Translations under genes and position numbers: made by a program
Shown here: positions 15,898 to 23,876 of the stretch, piece by piece
Layout of the letters: the number at the start of each line of letters is the position of its first letter
Numbering within the stretch: the stretch's first letter is position 1
The notes under the pieces: generated by a model
Database searches by the model: none
The model's input: the letters and a program-made list of their open reading frames with translations, nothing else
Told to the model about the DNA's origin: nothing
NCBI GenBank assembly: GCA_945870205.1
Contig: CAMBRI010000020.1
Coordinates: 1 to 33,627 of the forward strand
Reading direction: 5' to 3'
DNA: 33,627 nt
Source of the DNA: Sulfuritalea hydrogenivorans sk43H
GTDB taxonomy: Bacteria > Pseudomonadota > Gammaproteobacteria > Burkholderiales > Rhodocyclaceae

Positions 15898-16691
15898 GAT
15901 GTCCTCCGTGGAACAAGTTTGTCCGGTCGCGACCCCTTGATGCGGGCCCGCAGCCAGTCGATGCCGATGCGGCTCAGGAAGACCGCGTTGCCGACAACGT
16001 AGCGCCGCCACAGCCGACGCGGTTCCTGAATCAGGCGGAACAGCCACTCGAGGCCGAGCCGGCGCATCCACAAAGGGGCGCGCGGAATGCGGCCGGAGTA
16101 GTAGTCGAACAGGCCGCCGACGCCGATCGCCACGGTGGCGCCGGTTTTCTCCAGGTTGCGCGCGATCCAGGTTTCCTGGGCGGGTGCGCCCAAGGCGACG
16201 AGGACCACGTCGGCCCGGCTGGCACGGATGGCGTCGATGGTTTCGGCTTCGGCTCCTGCCGGCTGGTAGCCGTGCAGCGTGCCGGCGATCTGCAGCGCCG
16301 GGAAGCGGGCCAGCGCCCAGCCGGCGGCGGCGGCCGCGACGCCGGGCTGCGCGCCATACAGGAACAGGCGCTTGCCTTGTTGCTCCAGCGATTGGCACAG
16401 GCGCGGAAACAGATCGGTGCCATTCACGTTGTCGCGTACCGGCTGGTGCATGATCCTGCCGGCGATGCGCATGCCGATACCGTCGATGAACACCCAGTCC
16501 GTTGTCGCCAAGGCCTCACGGTAAGCGGCATTGACCGCAGCAATGTTCACGCAATCGGCATTGACGAAGCTGATCCGCGTCGGCTGCCCCGCCGCCAGGG
16601 CCGCGTCGATGGCGGCAAGGGCTTCGTCCATGGCGAGATTGAGCAGGCGGATGCCGCGAATGTCGAGACTGGCGGGAACGATGGTGCTCAT
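15894..16691 (-). CDS. WecG/TagA/CpsF-family glycosyltransferase (GT26)
   Basis: A 265-residue protein with the family motifs FVNADCVNI (42-50), FIDGIGM with catalytic-type Asp70, NGTDL (90-94), LFLYGAQPGV, VLVALGAPAQETWI and IGVGGLFDYYSGRIPRAP. The family adds a second sugar (classically ManNAc or ManNAcA) onto a lipid-linked first sugar at the membrane. The C-terminal basic stretch after residue 215 (RRLGLEWLFRLIQEPRRL) is the membrane-association tail usual in the family. It directly follows the initiating transferase gene (9-bp gap), which fits step 2 of repeat-unit assembly. Confidence 0.9.
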   Translation of the reverse strand: MSTIVPASLDIRGIRLLNLAMDEALAAIDAALAAGQPTRISFVNADCVNIAAVNAAYREALATTDWVFIDGIGMRIAGRIMHQPVRDNVNGTDLFPRLCQSLEQQGKRLFLYGAQPGVAAAAAGWALARFPALQIAGTLHGYQPAGAEAETIDAIRASRADVVLVALGAPAQETWIARNLEKTGATVAIGVGGLFDYYSGRIPRAPLWMRRLGLEWLFRLIQEPRRLWRRYVVGNAVFLSRIGIDWLRARIKGSRPDKLVPRRTS

Positions 16692-16700
16692 GATCGCAGC

Positions 16701-17426
16701 TCAGTAGGCGCCGCGGCCGGTGATGACCGCCGGTATCGTCAGCAGCAGGAGCTTGAAGTCCTCGCGCAGGCTTTGCTTGCCGATGTACTCGGCGTCCAGC
16801 TCCACCTGCTGCGGGAAAGGAATCTCCGAGCGCCCGGACACCTGCCAGATGCAGGTCAGGCCGGGGATGGCATCGAGGCGGCGGCGGTCGTCGAGGGTAT
16901 ACCGCGCCACTTCCTTTTCCAGGGCGGGACGGGGACCGACCAGCGACATGTCGCCGCGCAGGACGCACCAGAGTTGCGGCAGTTCGTCGATGCTGGTCTT
17001 GCGCAGGATGCGGCCGATCCAGGTGATGCGCGGGTCGCGCCGGATCTTGAAGGTGATGCCGTCGCCGTGCTGGTTGGCGCTCATGATCTGCTGCTGCAGC
17101 GCCTCGGCATTGACCACCATGGAACGGAACTTGGGAAAGCGGAAGACGCGACCCCACTTGCCGACCCGGGTTTGCCAGAACAGCACCGGGCCGCGATCGG
17201 TGAGCTTGATCAGGATAGCCGCCAGCCCCATCACCGGCAGCGCCGGGATCAGCACGCCGCAGGCTACGAGGATGTCGAACAGGCGCTTGGCGGCCCCGCC
17301 GGCGCGGCTCGAAAGGCGCCAGGCCAGGCGCTTGGCAGCATCCATCGCTGCGCGCCGCACCGAGGGCGTCAGCCGCTGTTCGAGGCGCTTCAATTGCTGG
17401 TCTTTGATGGAAGTGGCGTTGCTCAT
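16701..17426 (-). CDS. Initiating phosphoglycosyl transferase (bacterial sugar transferase family)
   Basis: A 241-residue small monotopic phosphoglycosyl transferase. KRLFDILVA (48-56) is followed by a re-entrant hydrophobic segment (about 54-76), then FWQTRVGKWGRVFRFPKFRS. The catalytic TSIDELPQLW has the Asp147-Glu148 dyad, with SLVGPRPALEKEV and PGLTCIWQVSGRSEIPF after it. It transfers a sugar-1-phosphate from UDP-sugar to undecaprenyl phosphate and so starts the EPS repeat unit. The start is set at 17426. A longer frame to 17615 would run across the shared regulatory element at 17484-17510 and has no family similarity. It is the first gene of unit A. The sugar (glucose, galactose or HexNAc) is not resolved. 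Confidence 0.9.
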   Translation of the reverse strand: MSNATSIKDQQLKRLEQRLTPSVRRAAMDAAKRLAWRLSSRAGGAAKRLFDILVACGVLIPALPVMGLAAILIKLTDRGPVLFWQTRVGKWGRVFRFPKFRSMVVNAEALQQQIMSANQHGDGITFKIRRDPRITWIGRILRKTSIDELPQLWCVLRGDMSLVGPRPALEKEVARYTLDDRRRLDAIPGLTCIWQVSGRSEIPFPQQVELDAEYIGKQSLREDFKLLLLTIPAVITGRGAY

Positions 17427-17457
17427 GGCGCTTGCGGATCCAGGCTGTTTGTATGCT

Positions 17458-17510
17458 GCGCATTTCACCAAACGCCGGCAGGCGGATGTGTCCGAACTGC
17501 AAACTGTTTG
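17458..17510 (-). promoter_or_regulatory. Shared EPS upstream element, copy 2 (unit A)
   Basis: The block at 17484-17510 carries GAACTGCAAACTGTTTG on the plus strand. In the sense strand it reads as a near-perfect tandem of CAGTTTG and CAGTTCG; the CAAACTGTTTG part is also palindromic. It ends 57 nt from the start codon of the initiating transferase. The companion block GCGCATT is at 17458-17464, 33 nt closer to the gene. The region 17427-17661 is shared with the divergent response-regulator gene, whose own promoter I cannot place. Confidence 0.6.
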
Positions 17511-17661
17511 AAAAGGAGTATTCGCAGCGGCCGCATGCGCCGGCGCGACCTGCGCTGCCGCCGCGGCTTTCCGGCGCGCTGCTTCAGGGTATGATTCCAA
17601 GCCGAAAAGCCTCATCTGGGAGGCTTCCTACGCGCTTTCGGCATCCGCAACAGGACACGAC

Positions 17662-18384
17662 ATGTATATCGGCATACTCGAAGACGATGCGGCACAACAG
17701 GAACTGTACAAGCTCTGGTTCGGTTCACCGCCGCACAGCTGCCAGTGTCACGACTCGGCGCGCAGCTTCATCGACGCGCTGCAAAAGGAGCGCTTCGACC
17801 TGCTGCTGCTGGACTGGATGCTGCCGGAGAGCAGCGGCGAGGTGGTGCTGAAGTGGGTGCGCGAGAACCTCGGCTGGGAACTCCCGGTCATCTTCATAAC
17901 CTCGCGCGACAGCGAGGTGGATGTGGTCACGGCGCTGCGCGCCGGCGCCGACGATTACGTGGTCAAGCCGCCGAAATACCACGAACTGCTGGCACGCATC
18001 GAGTCGCTGTCGCGGCGCACCAAGGCCCCGCCCCTGGTCAAGTTCGGCGCCTACGAGGTCGATCAGGAAAGGCGCAGCATCGCGATCGACGGCAAGCCCG
18101 TGGAACTGACGCAGAAGGAATTCGAGCTCGCCTGCTACATGTTCCAGAGCCCGGGCAAGCTGCTCTCCCGCGTGCATCTGCTGGAAAAGCTCTGGGGCCT
18201 GAATGCCAACGTCGACACGCGTACGGTAGACACTCATGTCAGCCGCATCCGCCGCAAGCTCGGCATCGGGCCGGAGCGCGGCTGGCAGATCATTCCGGTC
18301 TACGGCTGGGGCTATCGCATCGAGAAAGTCGGCGCCGGCGAGACGGAGGCCAAACCCGCGAAGCAGGGCAAGACCTCGGCCTGA
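17662..18384 (+). CDS. OmpR-family response regulator
   Basis: A 240-residue protein. The receiver domain (1-118) has the EDD acidic pocket at 7-9, phospho-acceptor LLLLDWMLP with Asp51, the Thr/Ser switch FITS and Lys102 in VVKPP. The C-terminal winged-helix (about 125-225) has LTQKEFELACYMF, LLEKLWG, RTVDTHVSRIRRKL and YGWGYRI, the OmpR/PhoB DNA-binding signature. No histidine kinase gene is adjacent, so it is orphan locally. It is the only plus-strand gene inside the EPS block and is divergent from unit A. It is therefore the prime candidate to bind the shared upstream element and to receive phosphate from the HPt of the hybrid kinase. Both roles are inference. Confidence 0.92.
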   Translation: MYIGILEDDAAQQELYKLWFGSPPHSCQCHDSARSFIDALQKERFDLLLLDWMLPESSGEVVLKWVRENLGWELPVIFITSRDSEVDVVTALRAGADDYVVKPPKYHELLARIESLSRRTKAPPLVKFGAYEVDQERRSIAIDGKPVELTQKEFELACYMFQSPGKLLSRVHLLEKLWGLNANVDTRTVDTHVSRIRRKLGIGPERGWQIIPVYGWGYRIEKVGAGETEAKPAKQGKTSA

Positions 18385-19313
18385 GCGGGCGGCAGATGTT
18401 CGGCTGCGGGCATCGTGCCGGGCTTCTCCATGGCGTCGAGTTCGGCCGGGCTCAATACACCGCGCAGCAGGCGGGCGAAGTTCGCTGACGAGGCGCGCAG
18501 GTAAGCGGGCGTGACGGCCTTGAGGTAGGACTCGCCCCACAGGCCTTCCCACAAGTGCAGGCAATACGACTGGCTGGCGCGCCGGTAGTGCCACTCGCGT
18601 CCGCGCAGGGCGTGGAAGGTGCGGTAGTAGGCCTGGCGGACGGCATCGCGCCGGCCACCGAAGGGTTCGGCCGCGAGGCGGACCAGATTCTTCGCCAGGC
18701 GGGTCACCCGCTCCCACAGTGTCGGCCGCTCGCCCCAAAGGTAGCGATGCACGGGATCGTTGTGCGTCGGGTAAAAGAAGGCGTACTTGTCCGCGACGTG
18801 GATCAGCTGCGGATGCGCCTGCGCCATCTGCCAGGGTAGAACCACCGAGTGGTGGTTCCAGCGGCTGCCGTCGAAGCTGCGGTACTGTTCGCGCCACAAC
18901 TGAAGGAATTCGGCGTCGCCGCGCGCGAGGATCACGGCATTGCACAAGCCGGTGCCGGGCTCCATGCCCATGACGAATTCATGGCGCAGCAGCGGGTCGA
19001 AGGGCCGTAGCGAAACGATGTCGAGGTCCAGATAGATGCCGCCGAAGTGCTGCAGCATCTCGAGGCGGATGACGTCCGCCATGTGCGCCCGGTAGGTGAT
19101 CGGGTTGCCGTGGATCTCGTGCACCTGCGCCACCCGATGTAGCGTCATGAACGGCCGGGCCTTTACCCACCAGTCGCCGGTCGGTTCTTCGGTGTGGTGA
19201 AAGTAGATGACGTCGGGACGGTTGACCTTCCACGCCGTATAGACCGCAAGAAAGTGGATGAAGGAAAAGGCGCGGCCGCCGACATAAATAAAATGAATAA
19301 TCCTGGGAATCAT
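18312..19313 (-). CDS. GT32-like glycosyltransferase with DXD motif
   Basis: A 333-residue protein beginning IPRIIHFIYVGG, as in the capsular/Och1-like family. The signature YRAHMADVIRLEMLQHFGG is followed directly by IYLDLDIVSLRPFD, the DXD sugar-nucleotide site. These enzymes add mannose, galactose or similar residues to surface glycans. It is the last gene of unit D, starting 3 bp after the PilZ gene. The last 24 codons run antisense through the end of the response-regulator gene (73-bp convergent overlap, 18312-18384), and this tail (after about residue 290) is low in recognisable structure. Donor sugar unknown. Confidence 0.85.
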   Translation of the reverse strand: MIPRIIHFIYVGGRAFSFIHFLAVYTAWKVNRPDVIYFHHTEEPTGDWWVKARPFMTLHRVAQVHEIHGNPITYRAHMADVIRLEMLQHFGGIYLDLDIVSLRPFDPLLRHEFVMGMEPGTGLCNAVILARGDAEFLQLWREQYRSFDGSRWNHHSVVLPWQMAQAHPQLIHVADKYAFFYPTHNDPVHRYLWGERPTLWERVTRLAKNLVRLAAEPFGGRRDAVRQAYYRTFHALRGREWHYRRASQSYCLHLWEGLWGESYLKAVTPAYLRASSANFARLLRGVLSPAELDAMEKPGTMPAAEHLPPAQAEVLPCFAGLASVSPAPTFSMR

Positions 19314-19316
19314 CGA

Positions 19317-20144
19317 TTACTCCAAGCTCATGCGCAACGGTTGATGGCGCAGGACCAGTCGCCTTAAATTTTGACGAAGGGATTCGGTCGATAGATTCAG
19401 TACCGCTCCGATCCGCCGTGCCCCTCCCGTCGCACTCCCGACGTAACGCAGAGTAAATCCGATGGGGGACAGCGATCCGTCGCACATGTCCAGTGAAGCG
19501 TCAAGAAAAGTCTGGTTGGCTACCATCGCGCCTGCCATCGACCAGGGGAGCAACGCACCGATTCCGCTTTCCGAAATATCCAGCACTCGCGCCCTGAGAG
19601 TGCCAACACGCGGCACATCAAAGATCAGGCCTGCATCCAGCGATTGTGGCAGGCGAACCCGAAAGCTTTCACGCATTTGAACAAGGAGCATCCACTCCGG
19701 GATGGCAGCAATGTAGCAAGGTATCCGTCCGTAATATCCCGACCCGAGCAGGTCAAGCGTGAAGAACACAGGGGCATTGTTGTGGTGCGCCGTGATATTT
19801 ACTCGCCCATCGAGGATGACACGGGCGTGGCTGAAATCGTTGGTCACTTGCCTGAGCCGCAGGCGCCCACTGGCAATATCTATCGACAGCACCCGAATTG
19901 GGGAAGTGCCCACGACACTGCGCGCCGTCAGGCCGATCGGGCTTCTTGCATCGAGAAGTTGCTGCAACACCTTCACGACTTGTCGTCTGTTGCTGATGAT
20001 CTGGCAGGGACCATCCATGCCTTTGGCGTCGACTTCAAGCGCAAACCGGGGATCCGGGCGGTCAACGCTTTCGCCTCGGGTGAGGAATGCCGGCAAGGCA
20101 ACCTGCTTCGCGAGCGCGCTGGCCCGTGTTAGAAGCTCAAGCAT
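19317..20144 (-). CDS. PilZ-domain (YcgR-like) c-di-GMP receptor, copy 1
   Basis: A 275-residue protein with a YcgR_N-like N-terminal half (about 50-150) and a C-terminal PilZ domain. The c-di-GMP contacts are R158-xxx-R162 in QMRESFRVRLP and D189-x-S191-xx-G194 in LDISESGIG. It is paralogous to the next upstream gene: both share the ordering, the EMR/QMR...RVRLP junction and a closing RLxRLIVRHQ-type helix. The base composition is visibly less GC-rich than the flanking genes, so it may have entered or diverged separately. It probably couples c-di-GMP level to EPS synthesis or secretion, as PilZ proteins such as Alg44 do. The partner is unknown. Confidence 0.85.
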   Translation of the reverse strand: MLELLTRASALAKQVALPAFLTRGESVDRPDPRFALEVDAKGMDGPCQIISNRRQVVKVLQQLLDARSPIGLTARSVVGTSPIRVLSIDIASGRLRLRQVTNDFSHARVILDGRVNITAHHNNAPVFFTLDLLGSGYYGRIPCYIAAIPEWMLLVQMRESFRVRLPQSLDAGLIFDVPRVGTLRARVLDISESGIGALLPWSMAGAMVANQTFLDASLDMCDGSLSPIGFTLRYVGSATGGARRIGAVLNLSTESLRQNLRRLVLRHQPLRMSLE

Positions 20145-20241
20145 ATGAACTCTTGCTTTGTTCAGAACCGCGTGCCAGCGTGTCGGTCGCGGCGGGACTG
20201 GCCGCCGGGCAAATGAAAATGTCGGGCCAGGGGTCCATAGC

Positions 20242-21054
20242 TTAGTTCGGCTCCGCGAACAGCATCTGATGGCGCACGATCAGTCGGTGCAGGCGCTGAC
20301 GGTCGCCTTCCGAGGTCGGGCGGATGGTGACGCCGAGGCGATGTCCGCCATCAAGTGTGCTGCTGACGTGGCGCAGTTCAAGGTTCAGGGTGCAGGTTTC
20401 GCCGTCATGGGTGTGGAGCATCGCGCTCATCCAGCGATCGCCGACGGCCGGGCGGTATGACGGTATTTGCGGTAACCACAGGCCGGTGCCGCCTTCGCTG
20501 AGGTCGAACACAGTTGCTTCGACCGGCGCCCTGCCCGGCCCGCTCAAAACCAGCCTTGCCGGCTCGGTGTCGGGCAGGCGAACACGCGGCGCGTCGCGCA
20601 TCTCGGAGAACAACAACCACTGCGGTAAAGCTGCGCGGTAGCAGGACTTCCCTGCCGCTTCGACGGATTGCGTGATGTCGAAGGTGCAGATGACGGGCAG
20701 TTCCATGAAGCGGCTGCCGAGATTGACGTAGGCCTCCCGCAGCAGGGCGGCGTGCGTGCCATCGTCGGCGACGCGTTCCACCAGCAGGTGGCCGGCGGCG
20801 TCGATTCCGATTATGCGGCTGCGCCCGCTGCGCAACTGGTTGCGCCCGGCCAGAGTCACTTCCTGCCTCGTGTCGCAAATATGGCGCAGGACGTGTTCGA
20901 TCTGGTAGCGGTCGCGGATGATGCGCCACGACCCGTCGGCCGCATCGAGTTCCGAGTGGTTCCGGCTTGCGTCGTGTCCGGCGGCGGTGATGGCGTTTGC
21001 GGCCGCCCGCATGCGCCGTGTCGAAACGCCGACGCGCGAAAGTATGCTGATCAT
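20242..21054 (-). CDS. PilZ-domain (YcgR-like) c-di-GMP receptor, copy 2
   Basis: A 270-residue protein laid out like its neighbour. The N-terminal YcgR_N-like half has DRYQIEHVLRHICDTRQEVTL and the C-terminal PilZ domain has R153-xxx-R157 (EMRDAPRVRLP) and D184-x-S186-xx-G189 (FDLSEGGTG). Both c-di-GMP-binding motifs are complete. The ATG overlaps the stop of the acetyltransferase gene (ATGA at 21051-21054), so it is translated with a biosynthetic gene. A 97-bp gap separates it from the second PilZ gene; I see no promoter or terminator there. No transmembrane segment is present, so it acts in the cytosol. Confidence 0.85.
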   Translation of the reverse strand: MISILSRVGVSTRRMRAAANAITAAGHDASRNHSELDAADGSWRIIRDRYQIEHVLRHICDTRQEVTLAGRNQLRSGRSRIIGIDAAGHLLVERVADDGTHAALLREAYVNLGSRFMELPVICTFDITQSVEAAGKSCYRAALPQWLLFSEMRDAPRVRLPDTEPARLVLSGPGRAPVEATVFDLSEGGTGLWLPQIPSYRPAVGDRWMSAMLHTHDGETCTLNLELRHVSSTLDGGHRLGVTIRPTSEGDRQRLHRLIVRHQMLFAEPN

Positions 21055-21560
21055 GTGAGTGTCTCCTGGTGGATGATTCGTGCGGGAATGCCGACGGCAA
21101 ATGTGCCGGGCGGTACGTCCTTTAGGACCACGGCGTTGGCGCCGATCACGGCGTCGTCGCCGATGACGATGTCGCCGAGGATCTTGGCGCCGGCGCCAAT
21201 GTCGACCCGGTTGCCGATGCGCGGTGCGCCGCGCTGGCCGGTGCGCTTGAGGCCGATGGTGACACCGTGGCGCAGCACCACGTCATCGCCGATGACGCTA
21301 TCGCCGCTGATGACGATGCCGCCGAAGTGTTCGATGCGCAGCCGGCGACCGACCCGGGTTTCGCACGGCAGTTCGACCCCGGTGAGCATCTGGCAGCCGG
21401 TGCGCAGAATCTTGTAGAGCAGCGAGAAGGGCTTGCGCAGGAAGGCGGGCCGGATGCCGTAGCGCCACTGGCCGAAACGATAGACCCACATGACCCACAA
21501 GCCCTGGCGCCAGATGTCGCCTTCGTAGGTCTGCCAGTCTTCTTTCAGGTTTTCGATCAT
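21051..21560 (-). CDS. Serine O-acetyltransferase-like hexapeptide acyltransferase
   Basis: A 169-residue left-handed beta-helix protein: HFGGIVISGDSVIGDDVVLR, HGVTIG, IGNRVDIGAGAKILGDIVIG and a closing DVPPGTFAVGIPARII. The HxGxxI-type catalytic His pattern is as in CysE-like and EPS acetyltransferases. The N-terminal part (DWQTYEGDIWRQGLWVMWVY) is the short helical region seen in EPS-cluster homologues, shorter than in true CysE, so O-acetylation of a sugar is more likely than cysteine synthesis. Start 21560 begins MIENLKEDW; the longer upstream frame crosses the promoter region. First gene of unit D. Confidence 0.85.
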   Translation of the reverse strand: MIENLKEDWQTYEGDIWRQGLWVMWVYRFGQWRYGIRPAFLRKPFSLLYKILRTGCQMLTGVELPCETRVGRRLRIEHFGGIVISGDSVIGDDVVLRHGVTIGLKRTGQRGAPRIGNRVDIGAGAKILGDIVIGDDAVIGANAVVLKDVPPGTFAVGIPARIIHQETLT

Positions 21561-21587
21561 GGTGGGTTCGCGTTGGGTTTGCCGTAG

Positions 21588-21653
21588 TGCGTATTGGAAC
21601 GCCTGCGGGGTGCCCGATTGCGAAGCAAGTCCAAACCGGTTGCAAACTTGTTG
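21588..21653 (-). promoter_or_regulatory. Shared EPS upstream element, weaker copy 3 (unit D)
   Basis: TGCAAACT at 21641-21648 followed by TTG at 21651-21653 matches the right half of the element seen at units A, C and E, but the left half is poorly conserved (13 of 27 overall). The proximal block GCGTATT at 21589-21595 is 28 nt from the start codon, as at the other copies (27-32 nt). The gap between blocks is 45 instead of 33-34, about one helical turn more. Plausible but clearly weaker. Confidence 0.35.
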
Positions 21654-21667
21654 TGACATGCCGGCGC

Positions 21668-22666
21668 TTACCAGGGACGCGGCGGGCTGACCGCGCCGCC
21701 ATGGGTTTCGAGCCAGGCGCGCTGCATCAGGCCGACCAGTCGATGCGACTCGGCGGCCTTGACGGCGACTGCGGGCGATCGGGCGGCAAGGCTCGCCTTG
21801 AGCCGGCGCAGGGCATGCCAGCCGGTTTCCAGGCGCGCCAACAGCCAGGCGCCGAGGCGGCCATGGTGCTTGCGGTAGTAGAGCAGCGCGCTGCGCATGC
21901 GCCACAGCACCAGTTGCGAACCTGAGGAGGAGATCTCGGCGTTCTCGACCGTCTTCGAGGATTCGCCGCCGAGATGGCGGATGACGATGTCCGGCCAGTA
22001 CCAGATCTGCCAGCCGGCGGCCTTGAAGCGGCGGCAGAGATCGACTTCCTCGTAATAGAGGAAGAAGCGCTCGTCGAAGGGGCCGACCGCGCGCAGCGCA
22101 TCGTGGCGCATGATGGCGAAGGCGCCGGGCACCCAGTCGACATCGGCCGGCTGCGCCGGATCGGCCCAGGTGCGATCGAAGCGGCCGAACAGGCGGGAGC
22201 GCGGAAAGCGCGCGGCCAGGCCGGAGATCACCAGCACTTCGTTGAGCAGGGAAGGAAAGCGCCGCGCCGACGGCTGGTCGCGTCCGTAGCCGTCCACCAG
22301 GCGGCCGCCGGCCATGCCGACAGCGGGCGAGGCATCCATGCGCTCGATGGCGTTGGCGAAGGCGTGCGCCTCGACCTGCGCGTCCGGGTTGAGCAGGATC
22401 ACGTAGCGGCCCTGCGCCGACTTGAAGCCGAGGTTGTTGGCGGCGGCGAAGCCGAGGTTGGTCGTGCTGCGCAGCAGGTGCGCCCGCGGAAATTCGCGCG
22501 CGACCATGTCGGCGGAAGCGTCGCGCGAGGCGTTGTCGACCACGATGACCTCGATTTCGCGCCGGCCGATGGCCGTATAGAGGCTGTTTAGGCAGGCCCG
22601 CAATATGTCGCGGGTGTTGTAGGAAACGATGATGACGGAAGCTTCGGGGGCATTGCCGGAATTCAT
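21668..22666 (-). CDS. GT2 glycosyltransferase (rhamnosyltransferase-like)
   Basis: A 332-residue cytosolic GT-A enzyme: VIIVSYNTRDILRACLNSL, VDNASRD, TTNLGFAAANNLG, LLNPDAQVE (DXD-equivalent NPD at 93-95), VPGAFAIMRHDAL, and FDERFFLYYEEVDLCRR with the catalytic Glu/Asp. This is the WbbL/rhamnosyltransferase-like branch of GT2. Start 22666 has a GGAG ribosome-binding site; the longer frame upstream lies inside the neighbouring GT gene. Last gene of unit E, 16 bp after the membrane GT2. Confidence 0.9.
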   Translation of the reverse strand: MNSGNAPEASVIIVSYNTRDILRACLNSLYTAIGRREIEVIVVDNASRDASADMVAREFPRAHLLRSTTNLGFAAANNLGFKSAQGRYVILLNPDAQVEAHAFANAIERMDASPAVGMAGGRLVDGYGRDQPSARRFPSLLNEVLVISGLAARFPRSRLFGRFDRTWADPAQPADVDWVPGAFAIMRHDALRAVGPFDERFFLYYEEVDLCRRFKAAGWQIWYWPDIVIRHLGGESSKTVENAEISSSGSQLVLWRMRSALLYYRKHHGRLGAWLLARLETGWHALRRLKASLAARSPAVAVKAAESHRLVGLMQRAWLETHGGAVSPPRPW

Positions 22667-22682
22667 GGTGAGGTTCTCCAGG

Positions 22683-23867
22683 TCAGGAACCGTTGCGATC
22701 GGTTCGGATCCAGACGCTGCCACGGGCGGCGCCGGCGAGGGTGGTGGCAAGCATGCGCAGCTTCCACAGCAGGTAAAGGGGGACGCGTGCCAGAGACCAC
22801 AGGCGCGACCAGGGCAGGCGGGCCACGCGCATGGCGACCAGGGTATGCAGGGCAACGATGCCGAGGCTGGCGCCGGCGACGATAGCCAAAGGACTCGCCA
22901 GTGGCGCCAGCAGCGCCAGAGCGGCCAGCAGCAGCATGACGTGGTAGGCCAGCGGCAGCAGCAGCAGGTCGGCCAGAGGCTCGAGGAAACGCCCCCGACC
23001 GCGCATGACGGCGCCGGCCAGCGCCGGGCCGTGCTCGGCCAGCATGCGCAGGCGTCCGCCTTCCCAGCGCGCGCGCTGCACCCGGTTGCCCTGCTCGCCG
23101 GTCGGCATTTCGCCGCGGACTTCGCAGTCGTCGGCGAATCCGACGCGGATGTCGGCGGCGACCAGTTTGAGGTGGTATTCGAGGTCCTCGACGACGGAGC
23201 TCGCGGTATAGGGAACCCGCTGCAGCACTTCGCGGCGCAGGGCGAAGCCGTTGCCGAGGATGCCGGCCGAGAGGCCGAGGCGGTCGCGGCCGCGCGGGCG
23301 CAGCACGTTGAAGGCGGCCAGGGCGATCTCGGCCAGGCGCGTGCGCGGCGCGGCGTCGCCGTTGAGTACCGTGTAGCGTGCCTGCAGCGCCAGGGCGCCG
23401 CCGGCGAAATGGCAACGCAGGCTGGTCAGCAGGTTGTCGGTGGCCATGCTGTCGGCATCAATGACGATGTAGACGACATGACCTTCGCCCGCCATCGTGG
23501 TGAAAGCGTGGTCAAGCGCATAGCCCTTGCCGCGCCGTGTCGCGTCATGACGCTCCAGCACGCGGGCACCGGCGGCGAGGGCGATGGCGGCGGTGTCGTC
23601 GTTGCAATTGTCGGCCACCACCACCACGTCGGCGTCGCCGTCGGCGCGGGCGATGGCAATCAGATTGTCGATGGTGCGGCGAATCCCGGCGGCCTCGTTG
23701 TGCGCCGGGACGACGATGGCTAGGCGACCGGGCAGCGCACCCGCCGCACGGCGGCGCGCCGGCAGGCTGCCCGCCAGGGTGAGAACTGCAAGGTAGAGGG
23801 TGCCGACAAGCGTCGGCACCAGCAATACGGCGGCAGCGACCTCAAAAAAAGCGGCAAGGCTGGTCAT
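22683..23867 (-). CDS. Membrane GT2 glycosyltransferase
   Basis: A 394-residue protein. An N-terminal TM segment (about 9-33) is followed by a GT-A domain with IVVPAHNEA, VADNCND, DAD at 137-139, VED at 226-228 and QRARW at 264-268. These are the D, DxD, ED and Q(Q/R)xRW elements of processive-type GT2 enzymes. The C-terminal hydrophobic segments (about 295-350) are two or more TM helices. It could be a synthase that both polymerises and translocates or a simple membrane-anchored transferase; the short membrane part favours the latter. It sits 9 bp after the acyltransferase gene in unit E. Confidence 0.85.
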   Translation of the reverse strand: MTSLAAFFEVAAAVLLVPTLVGTLYLAVLTLAGSLPARRRAAGALPGRLAIVVPAHNEAAGIRRTIDNLIAIARADGDADVVVVADNCNDDTAAIALAAGARVLERHDATRRGKGYALDHAFTTMAGEGHVVYIVIDADSMATDNLLTSLRCHFAGGALALQARYTVLNGDAAPRTRLAEIALAAFNVLRPRGRDRLGLSAGILGNGFALRREVLQRVPYTASSVVEDLEYHLKLVAADIRVGFADDCEVRGEMPTGEQGNRVQRARWEGGRLRMLAEHGPALAGAVMRGRGRFLEPLADLLLLPLAYHVMLLLAALALLAPLASPLAIVAGASLGIVALHTLVAMRVARLPWSRLWSLARVPLYLLWKLRMLATTLAGAARGSVWIRTDRNGS

Positions 23868-23876
23868 GGCGAATTC

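Noticed and set aside
17484-17510. The shared element as a sigma-54 (-24/-12) promoter
   Set aside because: TTTGCA in sense orientation resembles a -12 box, but no GG lies at the required distance upstream in any copy.
16272-17594. Plus-strand open frame of 440 codons
   Set aside because: It is antisense to the WecG-type and initiating transferase genes, both with full motifs.
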